A stretch of DNA of 33,463 nt from Methylococcales bacterium (GCA_030654015.1 JAURYI010000101.1:1-33463), one strand, 5' to 3'; positions 25,394 to 33,423 are shown, counted from the stretch's first letter. Notes: generated by a model from the letters alone, not told the origin. A program made the numbers and translations.

Positions 25394-26492
25394 AAACGTA
25401 TGTATCGCTCCTCGTTACATAACTTTCCAGCTCATCAACAGAACCGAAAAACAGCCACGATAATAACGACTCTTTGACCAGCCAGCCTTTACCTGCAAAC
25501 CACACCCCATAACCTTTATCCAACAATCGCTCTGCGTATTGCGCAGCGTTGAGTTGCTCGACTGCGGACAATACCAGAGGCGAATTTAACTGGTAGCGGG
25601 CGACATGATAGCCGCTCAGAGCAAGTTTCCGCACGATGCTAACGCCATTGCGCCAGACGACAGGCGCGGTTTTCAATACATAACGCTTGCTTGCCGATAG
25701 TATTGGCAACGCCCATGCTTGCACACTGACCGCCATTTTTTTCACTCGTGCTTGCTGCGCATCTGACAGCAGAAACTCCCCTAGCCACATTTGATACAGG
25801 CTGATAACAATTTGCGCGCCCATAGACAAACCCATCAACGCCCCAGAAGCCACCACCACATAAGCAAAATTAGGATTGTTGCGCGTGATAAACCACGACA
25901 GCGTGTCGATGAGCATGGATAAAAACGGAATGACGACAATGATACGTTTTAAGGCTACGCTCATATCAGAATAAATAAAAATCCTGCCCACCAGCAATAA
26001 AATAAACGCGATACCGAACAAGTGGATATGGGAAATTTTCACCAAGCCCGTCAATGACGCGCCCTTGGAGGAGGCGACTTCCATCACGCCGTCGTAGCTG
26101 GTTAGATTGGGCAAACTGGGATTAACGTCTGGATTATGACAGCCCACGCAACTGCTATTCAAAATCGGCGCAACGTTCTGTGCAAAACTGGCTTCGGATT
26201 TATCGCTGCTGAGCCACGCCAGAATTTTTTCTTTGTCATCGGCAGATTTTAGATTCGCCTCCATCGGCCCGCCGTTAATAGCCGCACCGATGCGGGTTTG
26301 GTCTTGCGAGCCATAATAGGCAATCATGACATCCTGTATCGACATACCTGCCTGCCCGTCGCGCATTTGGTGGGTGTAATACATATGCGTCAAGGCAAAT
26401 AAATAGCCGATGCCGATAGTCATTAAAAACAGCGAATACAGCATCTTTTCGCTGACCGATATATCTGCAAATCGTAAACAACGCTTTTCCAT
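25392..26492 (-). CDS. Multi-spanning membrane protein with a c-type haem domain
   Basis: The 366-residue protein has one membrane helix near residues 16-36 and a periplasmic stretch with a single haem c motif CVGCH (115-119), preceded by FAQNVAPILNSS as in PSCyt1-like cytochromes. About three or four further helices follow (about 150-245), the first starting with SHIHLFG. The C-terminal ~120 residues form a soluble extension without a recognised domain. I know similar N-terminal halves from proteobacterial genomes without a defined role. The single haem suggests electron transfer at the membrane. It lies downstream of the copper genes on the same strand but 725 bases away, so it is probably a separate transcript. 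Confidence 0.7.
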   Translation of the reverse strand: MEKRCLRFADISVSEKMLYSLFLMTIGIGYLFALTHMYYTHQMRDGQAGMSIQDVMIAYYGSQDQTRIGAAINGGPMEANLKSADDKEKILAWLSSDKSEASFAQNVAPILNSSCVGCHNPDVNPSLPNLTSYDGVMEVASSKGASLTGLVKISHIHLFGIAFILLLVGRIFIYSDMSVALKRIIVVIPFLSMLIDTLSWFITRNNPNFAYVVVASGALMGLSMGAQIVISLYQMWLGEFLLSDAQQARVKKMAVSVQAWALPILSASKRYVLKTAPVVWRNGVSIVRKLALSGYHVARYQLNSPLVLSAVEQLNAAQYAERLLDKGYGVWFAGKGWLVKESLLSWLFFGSVDELESYVTRSDTYV

Positions 26493-26942
26493 AAATCACC
26501 TTCTTACTTCGTGAACGTGCTTTTTACGGTTTGATTACGACAGTGTTTCGCTTGAGCGACATACACTTGCCATTCTCATGTAATTTTTAGCAAGTGCAGT
26601 GCCAGAAAAACAAAATCAGTAATTTATTTAATAATTACAATGGGTTGTGCAATTTTGTTATTTGTATTTGGAGGCTGTGACAGCGTTAGTTACGCTTTAA
26701 TGTTGTGCAGAACAAGCGGCTCTGCACTGAATTGGATAGTGTTTGTAGCTGGAATTTAACGCTCCGAATCATGTCAGTAAAATAATCCCGTATTTATGTC
26801 AACAATTGGTAAGTTCTTAGCCATAAGTCAGGATGTATTTCTAAACACTGGAGGTCAGGCTTTGCCTGACTTGCAAGCGGAGCTTGCACTCCAAACACAC
26901 GCAAACTTATTAGTACACCCTTAGTGTGTCAAATGACCGATT
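26493..26942. other. Gene-free 450-bp stretch with repeats and possible gene debris
   Basis: No convincing intact gene is seen. It contains the upstream region of the cytochrome gene, a small GTGCAGA/TCTGCAC hairpin near 26705-26727, a 23-base segment (26765-26787) resembling the 3' end of the TauE/SafE gene at 29451, and a three-way-junction repeat at 26849-26893. Most of it looks like decayed intergenic sequence. Confidence 0.6.
26849..26893. repeat. Three-way-junction (cloverleaf) repeat
   Basis: The outer arms TGGAG (26849-26853) and CTCCA (26889-26893) enclose two perfect hairpins: GTCAGGC-TTT-GCCTGAC (26854-26870) and TGCAAGC-GGA-GCTTGCA (26872-26888). One unpaired T separates them. 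Every other base of the 45-base element is in a stem or a three-base loop. Such compact nested palindromes are typical of small mobilised or REP-like elements. Confidence 0.8.
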
Positions 26943-27122
26943 TTATCTACCTTCCAATAAAGTAACGATGCGTTGTAAAAAATTCCTGGTAGCTAAATCG
27001 ACAGGCATGGTTTTTTCAATAGGCATATAGCAAATACCCGCATCAGCGCAGCCTTGAAAGGTGACTTTTAAATCTAGTGTATTGAGTTCAGAGGAATAAG
27101 TTTGTAATGGCAGTTCAATGAT
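26943..27122 (-). pseudogene. Remnant of a DsbD N-terminal (alpha) domain
   Basis: On the minus strand 58 codons stay open from 27119 to a TAA at 26943-26945, with no usable start; an in-frame TGA lies just upstream at 27123-27125. The translation contains LKVTFQGCADAGICYMPIEK, the hallmark of the DsbD N-terminal domain, where the two cysteines form the redox pair in the YQGCADAGFCYPP motif. The rest of the domain and all of the membrane and thioredoxin parts are gone. It lies downstream of a DsbD_2-type gene, so a thiol/copper locus has decayed here. It could instead be the end of a stand-alone alpha-domain gene whose start was lost. Confidence 0.75.
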
Positions 27123-27128
27123 TCAGAA

Positions 27129-27172
27129 TGGGGTATTAAAGGATAGAAAATGGGTATTTAAAATACCCATTT
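27129..27172. repeat. AATGGGTAT hairpin element, copy 2 (inverted)
   Basis: AAATGGGTATTT (27148-27159) faces its near-exact complement (27161-27172). A separate half-arm AATGGGGTATT lies at its left (27128-27138). Compared with the copy at 16070-16092 the order of full hairpin and half-arm is reversed, so the two copies are in opposite orientation. It lies between the DsbD remnant and the end of the cupredoxin fusion gene and may terminate the latter. Confidence 0.7.
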
Positions 27173-27217
27173 AATGAAATGCAGACCTGATTTGGACTTA
27201 AGCTTGTTTCTGATAAT

Positions 27218-28483
27218 CTAACGAGATGCCAACAATCTTTCCCACAACGCGATAAATTCACGCACCCAGCGTTGTTGCTCGCTTTCTTGTTCTGGCGTTA
27301 CAGGCTCAGTAACGGCCGGTTTAGCAATAACGGGCGGTGCATCAACGACAATAAACGTACCTGGAATCATACCCATCCAGCAACTCCACGGAATTACGCC
27401 TGTTTCTGTCGGGGTAAATTCAATAGTTTGCAGTCCCTTTTTTATATCAAATTTTAGATTATATTGCGGCACAACAATCGCTTTATTACATTCGTTGATT
27501 TCTTTACCATCAATGACCCATTTGACAGGGATACCTTTGTGTAGCGTGAATTTATTGGGTACAAAGCCTGTTTTTACCACCTCCATACGGATAGTCTGCT
27601 CGGTATCACAGGCGGGCGATTCAGCTGCTATGGGTGAAAAATACTGAGAAGTTCGTGCAATCAGGGTATTAAAATCCACCCCCGACCCCGTCACCGCCAA
27701 GCCACGATTGAGCATGATGACACCTAATGCCATCACGATGACACCTGAGGCTTTCAGCAATTTGGGCGTTAAATTTTTTGATAATAAACTGGTCAGAAAA
27801 CCAAAACCTAACAGCAAGGGTAACGTCCCCAGCCCAAAGAAAAATAACACCATCGCGCCTTCCGACCAGCTCCCCGTACCCGCCGCCATGACATACATCG
27901 CTTGCAACGGGCCGCAAATTATCATCAAGCCATTCAGCAAGCCGATGACAAATGGATTGCCATGTTTACGGTATTCCTTACCGATAAAACGGATTAAAAA
28001 TGCAGGCGGTTTAATTTGAAAGTGACTAAGTGAGGGGAAAATTTCCAGCATATGCAGACCGAAAATAAACAGAAACACGCCCGCCGCCACACCTACTACA
28101 CCCTGTGAATAAGGTGTGAAAGCCACAACCGAACCCAATGCACCAAACAGTGCGCCGAAGCTGGTATAAGAAAGTGTTTTGCCAATACCGTAAAGCAGAT
28201 GCGGGTGATGGGTTTTATTACCTTGAGCAGCGGCTTTGGCGGTATAACCCAAAATTAAAGGGCCGCACATACCCACGCAATGAAAACTGGTTAGAAAGCC
28301 AATCAGCAGCAATAAGCCGTAATTCATATCACTGCGCATTTGGGGCATATCGACATGATCCATAAACCAGCTGTCCAGCCAGAGAATAAAGCCTATTCCG
28401 ATAAGAGCTAACGAGATGGCAAACAGCTTTTTAAAAAAGAGGCGTAATGAATGTGTTGCAGATGAGTGATTGACTGTATTCAT
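27218..28483 (-). CDS. DsbD_2/TauE-SafE-type membrane protein fused to a cupredoxin domain
   Basis: The 421-residue protein starts with a membrane helix (about 18-36). A six- to seven-helix DsbD_2-like module (often named sulfite exporter TauE/SafE) follows, with FHCVGMCGPLILG and LLNGLMIICGPLQAMY. Residues about 300-388 form a periplasmic cupredoxin-like domain with FVPNKFTLHKG, INECNKAIVVP and WSCWMGMIPGTFIV; Cys and Met in these loops are candidate copper ligands. The short tail is Pro/Glu-rich. Similar fusions occur with copper ATPases, so a role in copper export or delivery across the inner membrane is likely but inferred. A His-rich small ORF ends two bases before its ATG. Confidence 0.85.
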   Translation of the reverse strand: MNTVNHSSATHSLRLFFKKLFAISLALIGIGFILWLDSWFMDHVDMPQMRSDMNYGLLLLIGFLTSFHCVGMCGPLILGYTAKAAAQGNKTHHPHLLYGIGKTLSYTSFGALFGALGSVVAFTPYSQGVVGVAAGVFLFIFGLHMLEIFPSLSHFQIKPPAFLIRFIGKEYRKHGNPFVIGLLNGLMIICGPLQAMYVMAAGTGSWSEGAMVLFFFGLGTLPLLLGFGFLTSLLSKNLTPKLLKASGVIVMALGVIMLNRGLAVTGSGVDFNTLIARTSQYFSPIAAESPACDTEQTIRMEVVKTGFVPNKFTLHKGIPVKWVIDGKEINECNKAIVVPQYNLKFDIKKGLQTIEFTPTETGVIPWSCWMGMIPGTFIVVDAPPVIAKPAVTEPVTPEQESEQQRWVREFIALWERLLASR

Positions 28484-28485
28484 AG

Positions 28486-28572
28486 TTATTGATGGTGCAT
28501 CGTATGAGCCGCGTGTCTGTCTATGGCATGGTGTGCATTATTATTGAGTTGCGCAGCTAAATAATGTTTCAT
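28486..28572 (-). CDS. 28-residue His-rich small ORF coupled to the cupredoxin fusion gene
   Basis: An ATG at 28570-28572 opens a 28-codon frame ending in TAA at 28486-28488, two bases before the next ATG. The peptide starts MKHYLAAQLNNNAHH and ends HAAHTMHHQ, with seven histidines and two methionines. AGGGA lies six bases before the ATG, inside a short palindrome. The spacing predicts translational coupling with the downstream copper-type transporter. The composition suggests metal binding or a metal-sensing leader peptide. Chance cannot be excluded for so short a frame, and I know no named homologue. Confidence 0.5.
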   Translation of the reverse strand: MKHYLAAQLNNNAHHAIDRHAAHTMHHQ

Positions 28573-28578
28573 GGTATT

Positions 28579-28592
28579 CCCTGTTTACAGGG
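28579..28592. promoter_or_regulatory. CCCTGTTTACAGGG palindrome over the small-ORF ribosome site
   Basis: A 14-bp perfect palindrome lies seven bases upstream of the His-rich small ORF and contains its AGGGA ribosome-binding sequence on the minus strand. It could act as an operator for a dimeric regulator or as an RNA hairpin that masks the ribosome site. It lies between two divergent genes. Confidence 0.35.
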
Positions 28593-28722
28593 ATTAGAAT
28601 TAGCAAACAGCCTGACTGCCAATGCTTTGAACGATACAACACAACCGACATTATAAAATGTGTATATGACATATTTTATAATGCTTAATGCGTCAAATAA
28701 CAAACAAAATCGGTGCGAATAT

Positions 28723-29064
28723 ATGACCAAACCCAAAAAGCCTAAAACTGTTACACAACATGACATTGACAATCCGCCGCTATTTAAAGGCGATATGATT
28801 GCTAAAGCCATTGTCATCAGCGTTACCGTTTCAACCATTAATCACACGGGCAAAGCGGTTTTAAAATCACTCGCCCGACACCCGTTAATTGTCTTTGGAC
28901 TGGGGGTCACTACGGGTTATTTTGCCCATAAATACCGCAAACGCCTTATTAAGGCAGGCAATCAGGCTGCCGATGAAGGCAAACAATTTGTATTGCGTCA
29001 GCGCGAAAATATATTGGATTTTCTTGCTGAAAATCAGGACGATGCAGAGGAGCAGGAGCATTAA
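28723..29064 (+). CDS. Hypothetical protein with a hydrophobic hairpin-like centre
   Basis: From the ATG at 28723 the product has 113 residues. The frame is open upstream to 28660, but that adds unlikely Tyr/Met/Asn-rich residues. The N-terminus is basic (MTKPKKPK), two hydrophobic stretches follow (about 27-40 and 53-66, HPLIVFGLGVTTGYFAHKYRKR), and the C-terminus is helical and acidic (ILDFLAENQDDAEEQ). I do not recognise the family. The frameshifted copper ATPase remnant begins about 15 bases past its stop on the same strand, so it was probably the gene before that ATPase. A link to copper handling is inference from this position. Confidence 0.65.
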   Translation: MTKPKKPKTVTQHDIDNPPLFKGDMIAKAIVISVTVSTINHTGKAVLKSLARHPLIVFGLGVTTGYFAHKYRKRLIKAGNQAADEGKQFVLRQRENILDFLAENQDDAEEQEH

Positions 29065-29079
29065 AAAGTAAAGCGATAA

Positions 29080-29295
29080 GGGGTATCAACGACTTAACCC
29101 ACGGTACGATAGTACATGATTTAAAACGACGTGTGCGCATTATCAAACAAAACCTGTTTTGGGCATTAGGTTATAAACACTATCGCCATTCCCGTCGCCG
29201 CACTGGGTAAACTGAATCCAATGATTGCCTCGGCGGCGATGGCGTTTAGTTCTATATCAGTGGTGTTGAATTCGTTACGTTTGCAACGCAAATAA
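29080..29295 (+). pseudogene. 3' remnant of a second copper-type P1B ATPase
   Basis: The plus strand encodes the end of a CopA-like ATPase. [14 protein letters not shown] appears in one frame (29133-29174), and [19 protein letters not shown] through SLRLQRK and a TAA (29176-29295) in the next. A single extra A in the run at 29175-29177 explains the shift. The last 39 residues match the intact ATPase at 30287-32737 at 29 positions, so this comes from a diverged second gene, not a recent duplication. Weaker similarity (GINDLTHG) reaches back to about 29080. The remaining ~700 codons are missing. Confidence 0.88.
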
Positions 29296-29373
29296 ACGTA
29301 AAAACGGGGCTGGATGATTTATATCATTTTGTTGTTTCGCGAGGATAAAAGATATTAGGTTGTGATAAACATT

Positions 29374-29407
29374 GAGTGACTGGAATACAAACCTAGGTTT
29401 GTACTCC
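29374..29407. repeat. TACAAACCTAGG palindrome element, copy 2
   Basis: GAGTGACTGGAATACAAACC followed by TAGGTTTGTACTCC differs from the copy at 17054-17087 at two positions, one of which breaks a single pair of the 26-bp palindrome. It lies between the ATPase remnant and the 3' end of the minus-strand TauE/SafE gene, where it may terminate both directions. Confidence 0.85.
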
Positions 29408-29450
29408 GCCTTATCGTAAAAATAACTCAGTATTTATGGCTATCAAATTA

Positions 29451-30278
29451 TCAGTGTTCAATATCACGAATCATGTCGCTAAAATAAACCAGCATTTGTT
29501 TCAAAAACTCAATCGCGACGGTGAGTTCCTGCGTAATATCATGAATAAAATGATTGTGCATGAAGGTGTGCGGATTGTAGGACATCAAGCCCATGTAGAT
29601 GGTGTTACAGCCCATTGCAATCATGATAAACGCGGCGAGTTTCAACATCAAACCTCTGACACTGGCACTCATTCTGCCAAACGCGAAACTGATAAACAGC
29701 ATGGTGGGTAATGTACCCGCACCGAAAGTGAGCATTAACGCGCCGCCTTCCAGAATGCTGGGCGCGGAAGTGGCTTTCACTGCCATTGCAAACGTGAGCG
29801 GACAAGGCATTAAGCCGTTCATTAACCCTGCGATGGATGCACCTAAAATCGGGCCTTTGGTTCTGGAGGACGCATAACCTTTGCGCAGTAAATTCATCGG
29901 CAATAAGCGAAATGAACCCTGAAATGGAATCCAGCCTAAAATACCGAAGGCAAGAATAATCACCACCGCGCCGATAGTGATTTGCAACACGCTTTGCACT
30001 TTGCCGAATATGCCGCTGGACACCAGCACCACACCTAACGCGGCGGCGGCAAAACCCACCAGCATATACACGAAAATACGCGCAAACTGATAGAAAAAAT
30101 ACGGCCAATAACTTTTTGCTTTACCCGCATTCATGAAATAACCCGACACCAACGCACCGCACATTCCTAAACAATGTCCGCTACCCAGTACACCCGCCAT
30201 AAACGCAAGTCCGTAATCAAAGCCTGCCGTAACACTAGCGACCTGCTCCATACCCATATCCATTGTTGAATGATCCAT
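29451..30278 (-). CDS. DsbD_2/TauE-SafE-family membrane protein, Met/His-rich ends
   Basis: The 275-residue protein has about six membrane helices of the DsbD_2 (TauE/SafE-like) type. The paired motifs are GSGHCLGMCGALVSG near residue 32 and MNGLMPCPLTFAMAVKA in the second half. The N-terminus (MDHSTMDMGMEQ) and a loop near the C-terminus (NPHTFMHNHFIHD) are rich in His and Met, as in copper-handling proteins. It starts eight bases after copA on the same strand, so the two form an operon. A role in copper export or in supplying copper to an oxidase is likely; the sulfite-exporter name is not supported by context. Confidence 0.87.
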   Translation of the reverse strand: MDHSTMDMGMEQVASVTAGFDYGLAFMAGVLGSGHCLGMCGALVSGYFMNAGKAKSYWPYFFYQFARIFVYMLVGFAAAALGVVLVSSGIFGKVQSVLQITIGAVVIILAFGILGWIPFQGSFRLLPMNLLRKGYASSRTKGPILGASIAGLMNGLMPCPLTFAMAVKATSAPSILEGGALMLTFGAGTLPTMLFISFAFGRMSASVRGLMLKLAAFIMIAMGCNTIYMGLMSYNPHTFMHNHFIHDITQELTVAIEFLKQMLVYFSDMIRDIEH

Positions 30279-30286
30279 TTTAAAAC

Positions 30287-32737
30287 CTACTTTTTATTGA
30301 GTCGTAAAGAATTGACAATAACCGACACAGAGCTAAGTGCCATTGCCCCTGACGCAATCATCGGATTCAGTTTACCCAATGAGGCAACAGGAATAGCGAC
30401 CACGTTATAAGCAAACGCCCAGAACAGGTTTTGTTTAATGATACGGATGGTATCAGTGCTGAGCTGTATCGCAGAGGTCACGCGGCTGATGTCGCCTTGT
30501 ACCAGCGTCATATCGGCGGATTCAATCGCTATATCGGTGCCTGTACCAATCGCAAAACCGACATTGGCAGCAGCTAAGGCAGGCGCATCATTAATACCGT
30601 CGCCTATCATGCCGACGTTTTTACCTTCGGCTTGAAACTGGCGAATAATAGCGAGTTTTTCGTCAGGTTTGGCGTTGGCTATCACGGTTTCAATGCCGAC
30701 TTTAGCGGCGATATAATGCGCGGTTTTGGCGGTGTCGCCTGTCACCATCAGCGTTTCAATACCCAATTTTTGTAGGTGTCGAATGGCGTGTATCGCTTGC
30801 GGTCTGGCTTTATCAGCAATACCGAACACGGCGGCGGCTTTGCCGTTAATCGCCATAAACACGGGCGTTTTACCTTGTTCGGCAAACTGACTGGCGGCAG
30901 TCAATAATCCCTGTACATCAACACCTTGATCGACCAGCCAATCATTATTGCCCAGCAACAGTTTTTTACCGTCAACTTCGGCTTCAATACCGCGTCCTGT
31001 CGCGCTTTGGAAATGACTGCATTCTTGCAACTCAAGGGAATGTTCTCTGGCGTAGGCGACAATGGCTTTACCTAAAAAATGTTCCGAACCATGTTCAGCG
31101 GAGGCGGCTAATACAATAATTGTGTTTTCACTTAATCGGGATAATTTGAGCAAATCGGTGACTTTAGGCTTGCCTTCGGTAATCGTGCCTGTTTTGTCGA
31201 ATACGATGACGTTGAGTTTCGCGGCGGTTTCCAGACTTTCACCGTTACGGATATAAATGCCTTCGCGTGCCGCCTGCCCTGCCCCGACCATAATCGCGGC
31301 AGGTGTTGCCAAGCCCAAAGCACACGGGCAGGCAATCAATAACACGGTAATCGCATTGCCGAACGCAAAACTAAACGATGCGCCTGCCAATAACCAGCCG
31401 CCCATCGTGAGCGCGGACAACACCATTACCGATGGCACGAACACCGCTGAAATTTTATCGACTTGTTTTTGTATCGGCAGTTTGGTGGATTGCGCCTGAT
31501 CGACCATGTGGACAATGCCCGCTAACACGGTGTCCATGCCGACAGCGGTGGCACGGATGCGCAACACGCCGCTGCCATTGACACAGCCGCCGATAACTTT
31601 ATTGCCGATGTCTTTAATCACAGGCACACTTTCACCCGTCACCATGGATTCATCCACGGTGGATAAACCATGAATCACCACGCCGTCAGTGGGAATTTTT
31701 TCACCGGGTCGCACCAGCAAAATGTCATCAATGATGATGTCATCTATGCCGACGATGGTTTCTTTGTCGTCAGTGATGCGCGTGGCGGTTTGCGGTTGCA
31801 AGTCAACCAGTTGGCGTATCGCTTCACCTGCTTTGCCTTTGGCGCGTTCTTCCAGAAATCGCCCCAATAACACGAAGCTGATAATCGCCGCCGCCGCTTC
31901 AAAATACAAATGCCCGCTGCGTCTTAACAGCGAAGGCAAACTGTAGCCGTAAGCCGAACCAACACCTAAAGCAATCAATGAATCCATATTCGCCGTGCGT
32001 CGCTTGGCTAATCGCCACGCTTTCGCAAAAAATGGCCAACCCGCCCAAAACACCACAGGGCTGGTCAGGGCAAACTGCATCCAATGCAGCCAGCGCGTGG
32101 TCGGCATCGCCATACCGACGGCGACGACGGGAAAACTTAACACGCTCGACCAGATAAAACGCCGTTTAGCGAGAACAATACGTTGCTGTTCTTTGTCAAT
32201 CAGGCTTTTGCGTTGCGATAAGGTGTCCATTGCGTAGGTTTTATAACCTAGACCTGCTACTTTTTCATCGACATCCGCTTTGGATAATTGCCCGTGTACG
32301 GTGAGCGTGGAGGTGCCGAAATTCACGCTGGCGTGCTTCACTCGCTCATCACGCTTGAGTACCATTTCAATCAGCAAGGCACACGATGCACAGCTCATGC
32401 CTTCTACAGCGAGATCAATTTCCTGCAACGTGCCATCGAATACTTTTTTATGCGCCGTATGGGAACTGCTCTGCCGTTGTGCAATATTGCCCAGCACGGC
32501 ATCCAACAGAATAAAAAGGTTCTTTTTCGGCAAACCAGCGGGATCAAATTCAATAATCACACAGCCCAAGGCAACGACTGAACGCACTTTTTTTATTTCA
32601 GGGCGTTTTTTGAGAATGATTTCAAAAATGGTGCTGCGTTCAGTGTCGTTTTTTAACACAGGCGAAATAATTCTAATCCGTCTGTTTAATTGATGAACCA
32701 GCTGAAAATGGGTGGGGGTGAAAGTGTGTGTATCCAT
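30287..32737 (-). CDS. copA: Copper-translocating P1B-type ATPase
   Basis: The 816-residue protein has an N-terminal HMA-like domain without a CxxC (about 12-85), a true HMA domain with GMSCASC (C116, C119), and membrane helices. The actuator contains TGESVPV. The transmembrane CPC is in [11 protein letters not shown] near residue 470, followed by DKTGTITEG and [13 protein letters not shown] plus NP-less helices with [11 protein letters not shown] fit the Cu+ subgroup. The nucleotide-domain SEHP motif reads SEHFLGKAI, with the usual proline replaced by Phe. AAGAG precedes the ATG. It is followed by the TauE/SafE gene. Cu+ export is expected; delivery to a periplasmic oxidase is an alternative. 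Confidence 0.94.
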   Translation of the reverse strand: MDTHTFTPTHFQLVHQLNRRIRIISPVLKNDTERSTIFEIILKKRPEIKKVRSVVALGCVIIEFDPAGLPKKNLFILLDAVLGNIAQRQSSSHTAHKKVFDGTLQEIDLAVEGMSCASCALLIEMVLKRDERVKHASVNFGTSTLTVHGQLSKADVDEKVAGLGYKTYAMDTLSQRKSLIDKEQQRIVLAKRRFIWSSVLSFPVVAVGMAMPTTRWLHWMQFALTSPVVFWAGWPFFAKAWRLAKRRTANMDSLIALGVGSAYGYSLPSLLRRSGHLYFEAAAAIISFVLLGRFLEERAKGKAGEAIRQLVDLQPQTATRITDDKETIVGIDDIIIDDILLVRPGEKIPTDGVVIHGLSTVDESMVTGESVPVIKDIGNKVIGGCVNGSGVLRIRATAVGMDTVLAGIVHMVDQAQSTKLPIQKQVDKISAVFVPSVMVLSALTMGGWLLAGASFSFAFGNAITVLLIACPCALGLATPAAIMVGAGQAAREGIYIRNGESLETAAKLNVIVFDKTGTITEGKPKVTDLLKLSRLSENTIIVLAASAEHGSEHFLGKAIVAYAREHSLELQECSHFQSATGRGIEAEVDGKKLLLGNNDWLVDQGVDVQGLLTAASQFAEQGKTPVFMAINGKAAAVFGIADKARPQAIHAIRHLQKLGIETLMVTGDTAKTAHYIAAKVGIETVIANAKPDEKLAIIRQFQAEGKNVGMIGDGINDAPALAAANVGFAIGTGTDIAIESADMTLVQGDISRVTSAIQLSTDTIRIIKQNLFWAFAYNVVAIPVASLGKLNPMIASGAMALSSVSVIVNSLRLNKK

Positions 32738-32760
32738 GACTGAACTCTTAAGGTGAGTTT

Positions 32761-32842
32761 TGTAGGTCGGGTTAGCCGATAGCTGTAACCCAACAATCTT
32801 GTCGCGTTGTGTCGGGTTACGCTATCGCTAACCCGACCTACA
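32761..32842. repeat. 82-bp inverted repeat (TGTAGGTCGGGTTAGC family)
   Basis: The left arm begins TGTAGGTCGGGTTAGC and the right arm ends GCTAACCCGACCTACA. Pairing continues inward through GATAGC/GCTATC and GTAACCC/GGGTTAC with small bulges, around a central CTTGTCGCG segment. It lies upstream of copA, between it and the orphan gene, so any copA promoter must lie in or between this element and the start. Sequences of this kind are common dispersed repeats in gammaproteobacteria (from memory). Confidence 0.8.
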
Positions 32843-32887
32843 CGGCTACGATGCCGTTATTTATATATGGCGTAATACGACTATCGC

Positions 32888-33271
32888 CTATTGCACCTTA
32901 CGGGTTAGTTTCCACTCTGTACTGTCAAAAGCTTGAATAACAATTTCGCAACTAGAAAAATTATCTATATCTAATTCATTGCCATGTAAATCGTTAATCT
33001 CTTTAACAGCAATAAGTAAACAATTTATTGTTTGTTCTATCGATTCGGCAAATTGAAGTAATTGATGCCAACTCATTTTAAAGCCTGTGGTATCAGATCG
33101 AATTAATCCCTCAAATTCATCCATTGACAGGTTATCAGGAGCAATTCCTATACCTTGAAAGTCCAAAAAAGACCAAACCCAGTTGTTTTCGGGAAGTTGC
33201 TCAAGAAAGTTAATGAGTTGAACTCTACTTCCATCTTCTCTAAACATTTTCTTTATTTCAGTTTTCATCAT
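32888..33271 (-). CDS. Hypothetical A+T-rich orphan protein
   Basis: I do not recognise this 127-residue protein. It is acidic and soluble with no signal peptide or membrane segment. Visible features are a Trp-rich patch (NNWVWSFLDFQGIGIAPDN), a helical centre (LLQFAESIEQTINCLLIAVKE) and a beta-like end (EIVIQAFDSTEWKLTRKV). GGAG lies five bases before the first of two ATG codons. Base composition is A+T-rich compared with copA. Small acidic proteins of this look are often immunity or antitoxin partners, but no toxin is visible before the window ends, so that remains speculation. Confidence 0.6.
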   Translation of the reverse strand: MMKTEIKKMFREDGSRVQLINFLEQLPENNWVWSFLDFQGIGIAPDNLSMDEFEGLIRSDTTGFKMSWHQLLQFAESIEQTINCLLIAVKEINDLHGNELDIDNFSSCEIVIQAFDSTEWKLTRKVQ

Positions 33272-33388
33272 GGCATCTCCAAAAATTTTGCGAGTCCATG
33301 TTGATCTGATTCACCAGTAGCCCGTAGATACTCTCTTAAAACGCAAGTCCGCTATTTGAAAAAGTCACAAAATAGCGTGTGAATTAAC

Positions 33389-33423
33389 TTGGAGGGGCAA
33401 AGAATAAAATCTAGCCCCTTCAA
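33389..33423. terminator. Weak hairpin near the right edge
   Basis: TTGGAGGGGC (33389-33398) pairs with GCCCCTTCAA (33414-33423), including one G-T pair, around a 15-base loop. AAGTTTTATTT follows on the plus strand. It may be a terminator for a plus-strand gene or the end of one beyond the window. The T tract is imperfect, so the call is tentative. Confidence 0.35.

Noticed and set aside
28569-28838. An 89-codon minus-strand frame over the start of the plus-strand hypothetical gene
   Set aside because: It overlaps the more plausible plus-strand gene and the small ORF leader and has no recognisable motif or suitable ribosome site.
29605-30108. A 167-codon minus-strand frame inside the TauE/SafE gene
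   Set aside because: It lies in another frame of a clear membrane protein gene and has Cys/Arg-rich composition typical of out-of-frame reading.
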